From Lentzea jiangxiensis (GTDB lineage: Bacteria > Actinomycetota > Actinomycetes > Mycobacteriales > Pseudonocardiaceae), in NCBI RefSeq assembly GCF_900104175.1, contig NZ_FNIX01000001.1, positions 943,975-1,007,974 on the forward strand: a stretch of 64,000 nucleotides of DNA, given 5' to 3'. The notes under the pieces are model-generated. The model was given only the letters and a program-made list of their open reading frames with translations, was not told the origin of the DNA and ran no database searches. A program made the translations under genes and the position numbers. Below, piece after piece: positions 56,374 to 64,000 of the stretch. Position 1 is the first letter of the stretch, and every line of letters starts with the position of its first letter.

Positions 56374-57984
56374 ATGCAGGTCATGGATGCGGTCGCGGTG
56401 CGCAGATGGGCAGACGCCTGCGTGCGGTCGTTGGACGCCAACCGGGAGTCGATCGACCAGATTAACGTCTTCCCCGTCCCGGACGGTGACACGGGGACGA
56501 ACCTGCTGCACACGATGCAGTCGGCGCTCGACGCGCTGCTGCGCACGCCCATGTCGACGGTGGGGGACGCGCTGTCCGCCCTCGCCCGCGGCGCGCTGGC
56601 CGGGGCGCGCGGGAACTCGGGCGTGATCCTGTCGCAGGTGCTCAGGGGCCTCGCGGAGACCGTGCAGGAGGTCTCCCTGGTCACGGGGTCCGCGCTGCGC
56701 AGGGGCCTGCACAGGGCCGACGAGCTGGCCACCGCCGCCGTCTCGAAGCCCGTTCCCGGCACGGTGCTGTCCGTGCTGCACGCCGCCTCCGAGGCCGCCC
56801 GTGACTGCACGTCCGACGAGCTCGACGACGTGGTGATGGCGGCGTCACGCGCGAGTGCCGTCGCACTGGCCGATACGCCCCGTCAGCTCGCCGTGCTGGC
56901 CAAGGCGGGGGTGGTCGACGCGGGCGGCCGGGGGCTCGTTGTGTTGTTGGACACACTGGCCGCGGTGATCACCGGCCAGAGCGTGGAAACGCCGGTGGAC
57001 GCTCCTCTGCTGCCCCGCACGCCCGAGTCGCTGACGACCGCGCGCGAGGCCGGGTCGGCGGAGTTCGAGTACGAGGTCATGTACCTGGTCGACGAGACCT
57101 CGGAAGAGCGCGTGGCCGAGCTGCGCGCCACCTTGAACGAACTGGGCGACTGCGTGTCGGTCGTGGGGGACGGCGCTTCGCTGTGGACCGTCCACGTGCA
57201 CTGCAACGACATCGGCGCCGCCGTCGAGTCGGGTGTGCGCGCCGGGCGCCCGCACCGCATCACGGTGGCGCGGTTCGCGGACCAGATCGCGGCGCAGGCC
57301 TCCCGGTTCGTCCGCGACCGGGCGATCGTGGTCGTCGTGAGCGGTGCGGTAGACCTGTTCCGGGCTGAGGGCGCCACGGTGTTCGACCTCTCCACGACTT
57401 CGGCGACGCCCACGGACCTGTTGTCGGCAATAGTGTCGACGCGCGCGCGTCACGTCGCGGTGCTGCCCGGTGACCCGGACATCCGTGAGGAGCTGGACGA
57501 AGCCGTGGCGTACGCACAAGCCGCGGGGCAGGACGTGGTGGTGGTGCCGACGCTCTCGCCCGTGCAGGCCCTCGCGGCGTTGGCGGTCCACGACTCTTCT
57601 CGCCGCGCCGGTGACGACGTCGTCGCGATGGCCGAGGCCGCTGCCGCCACCCGCCGCGGTGAGCTCTCGGTCGCCGCCGACGAGGCCCTGACGTGGGTCG
57701 GCCGCTGCCAGCCCGGCGACCTGCTGGGCATGCTGGACGGCGAGGTCGTGCTGATCGAGCCCGGTCCCGCGGCACCGGACTCGGTGACGGACCTGGCCTG
57801 CCGCCTGGTCGACCGCATGCTGGCGGGCGGGGGTGAGCTGGTGACGCTGCTCCTGGGCGCCGAGGCCCCCGACGGCCTCGTCGACGTGCTCGAGGACCAC
57901 CTGCGGGTCACCCATCCGGAGGTCGAGGTGACGGCGTACCCGGGCGGGCAGCCGGACGCGCTCATTTTTGTCGGTGTCGAGTAG
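56374..57984 (+). CDS. DAK2/DhaL plus DegV-like domain protein (FakA-like)
   Basis: 536 residues. The N-terminal DhaL (DAK phosphatase/kinase) domain, ~1-205, has the Mg-ligand motif INVFPVPDGDTGTNLLHTMQ and ARGNSGVILSQVLRG. The C-terminal part (~220-536: EFEYEVMYLVDE..., VSVVGDGASLWTVHVHCNDIGAAVESGVRAG) matches YloV/FakA. In Firmicutes FakA phosphorylates fatty acids bound by FakB; Rv2974c/Rv2975c hold this place in M. tuberculosis. TACTCT (56361-56366) ends 7 nt before ATG 56374. It is followed by recG after 14 nt. Confidence 0.87.
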   Translation: MQVMDAVAVRRWADACVRSLDANRESIDQINVFPVPDGDTGTNLLHTMQSALDALLRTPMSTVGDALSALARGALAGARGNSGVILSQVLRGLAETVQEVSLVTGSALRRGLHRADELATAAVSKPVPGTVLSVLHAASEAARDCTSDELDDVVMAASRASAVALADTPRQLAVLAKAGVVDAGGRGLVVLLDTLAAVITGQSVETPVDAPLLPRTPESLTTAREAGSAEFEYEVMYLVDETSEERVAELRATLNELGDCVSVVGDGASLWTVHVHCNDIGAAVESGVRAGRPHRITVARFADQIAAQASRFVRDRAIVVVVSGAVDLFRAEGATVFDLSTTSATPTDLLSAIVSTRARHVAVLPGDPDIREELDEAVAYAQAAGQDVVVVPTLSPVQALAALAVHDSSRRAGDDVVAMAEAAAATRRGELSVAADEALTWVGRCQPGDLLGMLDGEVVLIEPGPAAPDSVTDLACRLVDRMLAGGGELVTLLLGAEAPDGLVDVLEDHLRVTHPEVEVTAYPGGQPDALIFVGVE

Positions 57985-57998
57985 TTGAATGGGACGCG

Positions 57999-60155
57999 AT
58001 GATCTCCTTCGACGACAAGCTGCAGCCGTTGCTCGGCAAGAAGACCGCCGACGCACTGGAGACCGGCCTCGGCCTCACGACGGTCGGTGACCTGCTGCGC
58101 CACTACCCGCGCCGCTACGACGAGCGCGGGAAGCTGACGGACATCCGCTCGCTGGAGATCGACGAGCACGTGACGGTGCAGGCCGAGGTGCGCAAGTGCC
58201 AGAAGCGCCAGATGAAGGCGCGCCGCGGCCAGATGACCGAGGCCGTGATCACCGACGGCACGTCCGAGCTGCACCTGGTGTTCTTCGGCAAGCCGGCGTT
58301 CGTGGCCGAGCAGCAGCTGCTGCCGGGCACGCGCGCGCTGTTCGCGGGCAAGGTGGGCCGCTACCGCCAGAACCTGCAGCTCGTGCACCCGGCGTTCGAG
58401 GTCCTCACCGCGGAGCAGGACGGGTCGTCGTTCCTGCAGGCGTTCCTGCCGGTCTACCCGGCGTCGCAGCACATCAACACGTGGAACATCGCGAACTGCG
58501 TCAAGCAGCTGCTGGAGGTCTGGGACGGCCCAGGCGAGGACCCTCTGCCCGCCGACTTCCGCTCCGAGCAGGGCCTGATCGGCCTGGAGGAGGCGCTGCG
58601 GGCGATCCACCGCCCCGACAGCTGGGCGCAGATCGCCGTGGCGCAGCAACGCCTGAAGTGGGACGAGGCGCTGGCCGTGCAGCTGGCCCTCGCCCAGCGC
58701 CGCAAGGCCTCCACCGCCCGCCCCGCCCCGTCGTGCGCGCGCCGGTCCGGCGGCATCCTGGACGCGTTCGACGCGCGGCTGCCGTTCACGCTCACGGCCG
58801 GCCAGGTGGAGGTGGGGGAGCAGATCTCCACCGACCTCGAGTCCGTGGTGCCGATGAACCGCCTGCTGCAGGGCGAGGTGGGTTCGGGCAAGACGATGGT
58901 CGCGTTGCGAGCTATGTTGCAGGCCGTCGACGCGGGCCGTCAGGCGGCGATGCTCGCCCCCACGGAAGTCCTCGCGGCACAACACGCCCGCTCGCTGTCG
59001 GAGATGCTCGGCGACCTGGCCCGGGCCGGTCAGCTCGGCGGCGCGGAGGACGCGACCCGCGTGACGCTGCTGACGGGCTCGATGAACACGGCCCAGCGGC
59101 GCCAGGCGTTGCTCGACATCGTGACAGGCGAGGCCGGCATCGTCGTCGGCACGCACGCGATCATCCAGGAGAAGGTGGAGTTCCACTCCCTGGGCCTGGT
59201 CGTCGTCGACGAGCAGCACCGCTTCGGCGTGGAGCAGCGGGCGGCCCTGTCGGCACGCGGCGAGCGGGAGAACCCGCACGTGCTCGTGATGACGGCGACA
59301 CCGATCCCGCGCACGGTGGCCATGACCGTCTACGGCGACCTCGAGGTCTCCGCCCTGCGCGAGCTGCCCGGTGGCCGCTCACCGATCAAGACGTCGGTGG
59401 TGCCGGTCCGCGAGAAGCCCACGTGGCTCGACCGCGCCTTCGCCCGCGTGCGCGAGGAGGTGGCGGCGGGCCACCAGGCGTACTTCGTGTGCCCGCGCAT
59501 CGGTGACGAGGAGCCGGCGAAGACCGACGACGAGGACAAGCGCCCGGCCCTGTCCGTGATCGACGTGGCGACGATGCTCGCCCAGGGTCCGTTGCGCGGC
59601 CTGCGCATCGAGATCCTGCACGGCCGCATGCCCCCGGACGAGAAGGACGCCGTGATGCGCGCCTTCGCGGCCAACGAGGTGCACGTGCTCGTGGCCACCA
59701 CCGTCATCGAGGTGGGCGTCAACGTCCCGAACGCCACCGTCATGGCCATCATGGACGCCGATCGCTTCGGCGTCTCGCAGCTCCACCAGCTCCGCGGCCG
59801 GGTGGGCCGCGGCAGCGCGCCGGGCCTCTGCCTCCTGGTGACGGAGATGCCCGAGATGACGGCCACCATGGAACGCCTGCGCGCCGTCGAGTCCACCCTG
59901 GACGGCTTCGAACTGGCCCAGCTGGACCTGGAGCTGCGCCGGGAGGGCGACATCCTCGGCGCCGCCCAGTCAGGCCGCCGTTCGGGCCTCAAGATGCTGT
60001 CGCTGCTGCGCGACGAGGACGTCATCGCCGATGCCCGCACGGCGGCCCAGCAGGTCGTGGACGCCGATCCGGACCTGGAGGAGCACCCCGGGCTGGCGCG
60101 CATGGTGGCGACGCTGCTGACGGAGGAGAGCGCGGGCTTCCTGGAGAAGGCCTAG
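57999..60155 (+). CDS. recG: ATP-dependent DNA helicase RecG
   Basis: 718 residues. N-terminal wedge/OB domain (~1-160: VGDLLRHYPRRYDERG), then SF2 helicase: Walker A GEVGSGKTMVALRA (~292), DEQH box VVVDEQHRFGVEQRA (~405), motif III VMTATPIPRT, motif V VATTVIEVGVNVPNAT and motif VI QLRGRVGRG. Reverses stalled forks and processes recombination junctions. Downstream of the DAK gene, as in mycobacteria. Confidence 0.96.
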   Translation: MISFDDKLQPLLGKKTADALETGLGLTTVGDLLRHYPRRYDERGKLTDIRSLEIDEHVTVQAEVRKCQKRQMKARRGQMTEAVITDGTSELHLVFFGKPAFVAEQQLLPGTRALFAGKVGRYRQNLQLVHPAFEVLTAEQDGSSFLQAFLPVYPASQHINTWNIANCVKQLLEVWDGPGEDPLPADFRSEQGLIGLEEALRAIHRPDSWAQIAVAQQRLKWDEALAVQLALAQRRKASTARPAPSCARRSGGILDAFDARLPFTLTAGQVEVGEQISTDLESVVPMNRLLQGEVGSGKTMVALRAMLQAVDAGRQAAMLAPTEVLAAQHARSLSEMLGDLARAGQLGGAEDATRVTLLTGSMNTAQRRQALLDIVTGEAGIVVGTHAIIQEKVEFHSLGLVVVDEQHRFGVEQRAALSARGERENPHVLVMTATPIPRTVAMTVYGDLEVSALRELPGGRSPIKTSVVPVREKPTWLDRAFARVREEVAAGHQAYFVCPRIGDEEPAKTDDEDKRPALSVIDVATMLAQGPLRGLRIEILHGRMPPDEKDAVMRAFAANEVHVLVATTVIEVGVNVPNATVMAIMDADRFGVSQLHQLRGRVGRGSAPGLCLLVTEMPEMTATMERLRAVESTLDGFELAQLDLELRREGDILGAAQSGRRSGLKMLSLLRDEDVIADARTAAQQVVDADPDLEEHPGLARMVATLLTEESAGFLEKA

Positions 60156-60381
60156 CCACGGGAGAAGTCGCGAGGGACGCGGCCGGGTCGAGGCCGCGCT
60201 GGTCGTGCCGGTCGCGGGAGCGCTGGTGCCCGGGCAGCGAGCCTGGACCGCGCTCGGCCCCTGTCGGCCTCGGACCTGCGCCACCACTCCGCGGAGCCGG
60301 CCATCCCGTCCCGCCCGGCGGCTGACCACGCGAAGAACGGCGGCCGCTGCGATCAGCGTGCCGCCGTTCCCGGGTCGGTCG

Positions 60382-61887
60382 TCAGTCCTTGCGGCGCGGC
60401 TTCGGCAGCTGCTCGGTCTTCTGCTCGGCCGCGTCCACGGCCTTGCCCGGCCCTGCGGGCGCACCCGGAGCCCCGGTCTTGCCGGAGTCCCCGGTCTTGC
60501 CCGGCCCCGCAGGCGCACCCGGAGCCCCGGCCTTGCCCGAGTCCCCGGTCCTGCCCGTGCTCACGGCCTTGCCCGAGGCCGGAGCGGACTCCGCCTCATC
60601 GGCGTCGGCCGAACCGTCCTCCAGTGGCTTGAGCACCGACATCGCCGCCTCCACCGCGGCCTGCGCGGCGTGGAACTGCGTGGCGAGGTTGTCGTGCGCC
60701 GCCCTCAGCGACGACTCCTTCGCGGCCGCGGCCGCGGCGCGCTGGTCCGCTTCGGCGACAGCAGCGGCGGACCGCTCCTCGGCGTCGCGCACGAGAGCGG
60801 ACGTCTTGGCCTCGGCGTCGCGGACGAGGGATGCGGCCTTCTCGTCGGCCTCGCGGACCGTGGTCTCGGCCTTGCGCGTGGCCTCCTCGACGGTGGCCGT
60901 GGCCTTGTCCTCCGCCTCGCGCAGGGTCGTCGCCGCCTTCTCCTCGGCCGCGGTGACCAGGGTGGTCGCCTGCGCGGTGGCGTCGGCGGTGGTCTTCTCG
61001 GCACGGGCGAGCGACTCGGCCTCGAGCTCGGACACGGCCTTCTCGGCCTCCGCCCGCTGGGCCGCGAGCTCGTCGGCGAGCGCCTGCAGCGTCTCGGTCC
61101 GCTTGACCTCGGCCTCGGTGGTGATCCGCTCGGCCTCGGCGCGCGCGTCGGTCAGCACCTTCTGGTGCTCGGCGGTCAGCTTCGCCTTGAGGCCGTCGTA
61201 CTCCTTGTCCAGCTCGTCGTGGTACGCCTTGTACTTGGCGTCCAGCTCGACGCGGCGGGCGTCCAGGTCGGCCGACTTCTGCTCGAACTCGGCGGCGACG
61301 CGCTCGCCGTTCGCGCGCACCTCGGAGACCAGGGTCTCGTGCTCGGTGGCGAGCTTCGCGCGCATCGCCTCGAACTCGGCCTCGAGCTCGGACCGGCGGC
61401 CGGCGACCTGCTGGTCGAGCTCGGCGTGGCGCTGCTGGTAGTTGACCTCGAGCTGCTTGCGGCGCGCCTCGGTCTCGGCGAGCAGGCGCTGGTGGGCCTC
61501 GCGCTGCTCCGCCGCCCACCTCTCGGCCTCACCGCGCGTCGCGGCGGCCTTGTCGAGGGCGTCCTGGCGGATGTCCGCGATCTCTTCCTCGGCCAGGCTC
61601 ATCATCACGCGGACGCGCTCGGTGACGTTCGACGCGCTGACGGGGCTGTTGGCGAGGTTCTGGAGCTGGATCTTGGTCTTGTCCAGGTCCGTGCGCATCG
61701 AGTTCAGGAGTTTGGTGAGCTCCGCCACCTGCGCGGCGGCAGCGTCTCGGGAGCGGTTCGAGTTCTTGAGGTCGAACTCCAAGCGGGTGACCCGTTCGTT
61801 CACCTGTCGCTGGTTGTAACCACGGAGGACAACGTCGAAATGCGGTGTGCGGGCAGTAGGCTGCCCGGCTCCATCAGCCCCGGCCAT
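60382..61887 (-). CDS. DivIVA-/Scy-like long coiled-coil protein with repetitive C-terminus
   Basis: 501 residues from ATG 61887. The start FDVVLRGYNQRQVNERVTRLEFDL matches the DivIVA (Wag31) N-terminal signature. Residues ~45-425 are almost continuous coiled coil, Ala/Glu/Arg/Lys-rich. The tail (~430-495) is Gly/Pro/Ala/Lys-rich with an 18-residue duplication (KTGDSGK-GAPGAPAGPG), visible as a 54-nt DNA repeat at ~60458-60570. Similar actinobacterial proteins (FilP, Scy) organise the hyphal tip and cell polarity. TAGGGT (61895-61900, minus strand) lies 7 nt before the ATG. The 226 nt to recG (60156-60381) hold nothing recognisable. Confidence 0.82.
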   Translation of the reverse strand: MAGADGAGQPTARTPHFDVVLRGYNQRQVNERVTRLEFDLKNSNRSRDAAAAQVAELTKLLNSMRTDLDKTKIQLQNLANSPVSASNVTERVRVMMSLAEEEIADIRQDALDKAAATRGEAERWAAEQREAHQRLLAETEARRKQLEVNYQQRHAELDQQVAGRRSELEAEFEAMRAKLATEHETLVSEVRANGERVAAEFEQKSADLDARRVELDAKYKAYHDELDKEYDGLKAKLTAEHQKVLTDARAEAERITTEAEVKRTETLQALADELAAQRAEAEKAVSELEAESLARAEKTTADATAQATTLVTAAEEKAATTLREAEDKATATVEEATRKAETTVREADEKAASLVRDAEAKTSALVRDAEERSAAAVAEADQRAAAAAAKESSLRAAHDNLATQFHAAQAAVEAAMSVLKPLEDGSADADEAESAPASGKAVSTGRTGDSGKAGAPGAPAGPGKTGDSGKTGAPGAPAGPGKAVDAAEQKTEQLPKPRRKD

Positions 61888-62122
61888 ATGGCTCACCCTA
61901 CCGAGATGCTTCCCAAGATCGTCACTCGATCTGGTTAATCCCACTACCGGGTGGAGTCTGACCGGGTGGCGGGTGTCCACATCGCTCTCACCACGCGAGA
62001 ATCCACGGGAGCAAGACCGATCAGGATGACACCCATCACGTGGGACAGTCCTCCCAACAGGCAAGAGTCGCACGGTAACGTGCCTCGACTGATGACCGCC
62101 GAGCACCACCGGGAGGGCACGG

Positions 62123-64000
62123 ATGTTCCGCAAGGTTCTTGTCGCCAACCGCGGCGAGATCGCGATTCGCGCGTTCCGAGCCGCCTACGAACTGGGCGCG
62201 GGAACGGTTGCCGTCTTCCCCCACGAGGACCGCAACTCGCTGCACCGGTTGAAGGCGGACGAGTCCTACGAGATCGGTGAGCCCGGGCATCCCGTCCGCG
62301 CCTACCTGTCCGTGGAAGAGATCATCAAGGCCGCCCGCAAGGCCGGCGCCGACGCGATCTACCCGGGCTACGGCTTCCTGTCGGAGAACCCCGAGCTCGC
62401 GATGGCGTGCCGTGAGGCAGGTCTCACCTTCATCGGCCCCGTGGCCGAGGTGCTGGAGCTGACGGGCAACAAGGCGCGCGCCATCGCCGCCGCCCGCGAG
62501 GCCGGGCTGCCGGTGCTGGAGTCGAGCGCGCCGTCGTCGAACATCGACGAGCTGCTCGCGGCGTCGGGATCCATGCGCTTCCCGGTCTTCGTGAAGGCCG
62601 TCGCCGGTGGCGGTGGCCGCGGCATGCGCAAGGTCGACGACCCGGCCGCGCTGCGCGAGGCGCTGGAGGCGGCGTCGCGCGAGGCCGAGTCGGCGTTCGG
62701 CGACCCGACGGTGTTCCTCGAGCAGGCCGTGGTCGAGCCGCGCCACATCGAGGTGCAGATCCTCGCCGACGGCCAGGGCAACGTGATCCACCTCTTCGAG
62801 CGCGACTGCTCCGTGCAGCGGCGCCACCAGAAGGTCATCGAGATCGCGCCCGCGCCGAACCTCGCCCCCGAGCTGCGCGACCGCATCTGCAACGACGCCG
62901 TGAAGTTCGCGAGGCACATCGGCTACCGCAACGCGGGCACCGTGGAGTTCCTGCTCGACCCCCACGGCAACTACGTCTTCATCGAGATGAACCCGCGCAT
63001 CCAGGTCGAACACACGGTCACGGAAGAGGTGACCGACGTCGACCTGGTGCAGTCGCAGATGCGCATCGCGTCCGGCGAGACGCTGGAGGACCTGGGCCTG
63101 TCCCAGGACACCGTCCAGCTGCGCGGCGCGGCGCTGCAGTGCCGCATCACCACCGAGGACCCGGCCAACGGCTTCCGCCCGGACACCGGCACGATCAGCG
63201 CCTACCGCTCGCCCGGCGGCTCCGGCATCCGTCTCGACGGCGGCACGGCCGGCGCGGGCATGGCCATCAGCCCGCACTTCGACTCGATGCTCGTGAAGCT
63301 CACGTGCCGAGGCCGCACCTTCAGCCTCGCCGTCGCCCGTGCGCGCCGTGCGATCGCGGAGTTCCGCATCCGCGGTGTGTCCACGAACATCCCGTTCATC
63401 CAGGCCGTGCTGGACGACCCGGACTTCTACGAGGGCCGCGTCACCACGTCGTTCATCGAGAAGCGCCCGCACCTGCTGACGGCGCGCCACTCGGCCGACC
63501 GCGGCACGCGCCTGCTGACCTACCTCGCGGACGTCACGGTCAACCACCCGAACGGCACCCGCCCGACGGCGGTCGACCCTCGCGAGAAGCTGCCGGTCAT
63601 CGACCTCGGCGCCGAACCGGCCGCGGGCTCCAGGCAGAAGCTCGCGGAGCTCGGTCCCGAGGGCTTCGCGCGGTGGATGCGGGAGAGCAAGGCCGTCGGC
63701 GTCACCGACACGACGTTCCGCGACGCCCACCAGTCGCTGCTCGCGACCCGCGTGCGCACCAAGGACCTGCTCGCCGTCGCGCCGCACGTGTCGCGCATGA
63801 CGCCCGAGCTGCTGTCGCTGGAGTGCTGGGGCGGCGCGACCTACGACGTGGCGCTGCGGTTCCTCGCGGAGGACCCGTGGGAGCGGCTCGCGGCGCTGCG
63901 CGAGGCCGTGCCGAACATCAACCTGCAGATGCTGCTGCGCGGCCGCAACACGGTCGGCTACACGCCGTACCCGGAGGCCGTGACGAAGGCGTTCGTGCAG
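62123..64000 (+). CDS. pyc: Pyruvate carboxylase (3' truncated by window edge)
   Basis: 626 codons are visible from ATG 62123 (GGGAGGG upstream); the frame is open at the right edge and the family is ~1130 residues. Biotin carboxylase domain: KVLVANRGEIAIRAFRAAYELG, ATP-grasp loop VKAVAGGGGRGMRKV (~160), HIEVQILADGQG, ERDCSVQRRHQKVIEIAPAP, FIEMNPRIQVEHTVTEEVT. The carboxyltransferase domain starts near 525 (GVTDTTFRDAHQSLLATRVRT, metal/catalytic Asp). The biotinyl domain lies beyond the window. Makes oxaloacetate from pyruvate (anaplerosis). Confidence 0.95.
   Translation, partial: MFRKVLVANRGEIAIRAFRAAYELGAGTVAVFPHEDRNSLHRLKADESYEIGEPGHPVRAYLSVEEIIKAARKAGADAIYPGYGFLSENPELAMACREAGLTFIGPVAEVLELTGNKARAIAAAREAGLPVLESSAPSSNIDELLAASGSMRFPVFVKAVAGGGGRGMRKVDDPAALREALEAASREAESAFGDPTVFLEQAVVEPRHIEVQILADGQGNVIHLFERDCSVQRRHQKVIEIAPAPNLAPELRDRICNDAVKFARHIGYRNAGTVEFLLDPHGNYVFIEMNPRIQVEHTVTEEVTDVDLVQSQMRIASGETLEDLGLSQDTVQLRGAALQCRITTEDPANGFRPDTGTISAYRSPGGSGIRLDGGTAGAGMAISPHFDSMLVKLTCRGRTFSLAVARARRAIAEFRIRGVSTNIPFIQAVLDDPDFYEGRVTTSFIEKRPHLLTARHSADRGTRLLTYLADVTVNHPNGTRPTAVDPREKLPVIDLGAEPAAGSRQKLAELGPEGFARWMRESKAVGVTDTTFRDAHQSLLATRVRTKDLLAVAPHVSRMTPELLSLECWGGATYDVALRFLAEDPWERLAALREAVPNINLQMLLRGRNTVGYTPYPEAVTKAFVQ

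Overview
The window is about 70% G+C with strong third-position GC bias. It has many GTG starts, TANNNT -10 boxes placed 6-8 nt before start codons, an HU protein with a long Lys/Ala tail, a DUF397 gene and an NdgR-type regulator next to leuCD. Together these point to a filamentous actinomycete, most likely Pseudonocardiales (Lentzea/Saccharothrix/Actinosynnema-like). Gene order from ilvB to the pyruvate carboxylase gene follows, with insertions, the Mycobacterium tuberculosis block ilvB1-ilvN-ilvC-serA1-leuB-Rv2993c-IclR-leuC-leuD-hupB-mutT1-ppk1-fbiD-gpsA-ddlA-Rv2980-thiL-ung-DAK-recG-pca (from memory). It is a core chromosomal region. I see no prophage, insertion sequence, CRISPR array or origin.

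Region 1 (1-11.7 kb): a 5'-truncated TPR-CHAT protein, a secreted M14 metallocarboxypeptidase, a lipoprotein sugar-dehydrogenase-like protein with an upstream alpha/beta hydrolase, a divergent D-2-hydroxyacid dehydrogenase, a DoxX-type membrane protein with a small membrane partner, then a leftward set: PH-like membrane protein, VKOR and ilvD.

Region 2 (11.8-35.6 kb) is a branched-chain amino-acid and serine block: ilvB-ilvN-ilvC behind a leaderless Leu/Val leader peptide and attenuator; a DUF397 protein; serA; a very large secreted subtilase; leuB; a YCII protein; a cobalamin-riboswitch-controlled ABC uptake operon; a citramalate synthase (cimA) behind an Ile-Ile-Ile leader peptide and a second, visibly related attenuator; an FAA hydrolase; a NarL/LuxR response regulator; an FAD monooxygenase; a HAD hydrolase; tRNA-Gln(CTG) and tRNA-Glu(CTC); an IclR (NdgR-like) regulator divergent from leuCD. 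With ilvD, the window encodes a complete threonine-independent isoleucine route (CimA, LeuCD, LeuB, IlvBN, IlvC, IlvD).

Region 3 (35.7-64 kb) is housekeeping: hupB, mutT1-ppk, an acyltransferase-3 protein, a lipoprotein, cofC/fbiD, a PlsC acyltransferase-gpsA-gamma-lyase run followed by a cysteine dioxygenase, a PNPOx-family flavoprotein divergent from a MocR regulator, a frameshifted tandem GNAT gene, ddl, DUF3515, an AsnC-domain protein, thiL, GNAT, gamma carbonic anhydrase, ung, MFS transporter, rpmB, a DAK/DegV protein, recG, a DivIVA/Scy-like coiled-coil protein, and a pyruvate carboxylase gene running off the right edge.

The most interesting material is regulatory: two paralogous leaderless leader-peptide attenuators with different codon sensors, many leaderless promoters, a B12 riboswitch, several operator-like palindromes and a perfect 42-bp palindrome. 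No unmistakably new multigene system was found.
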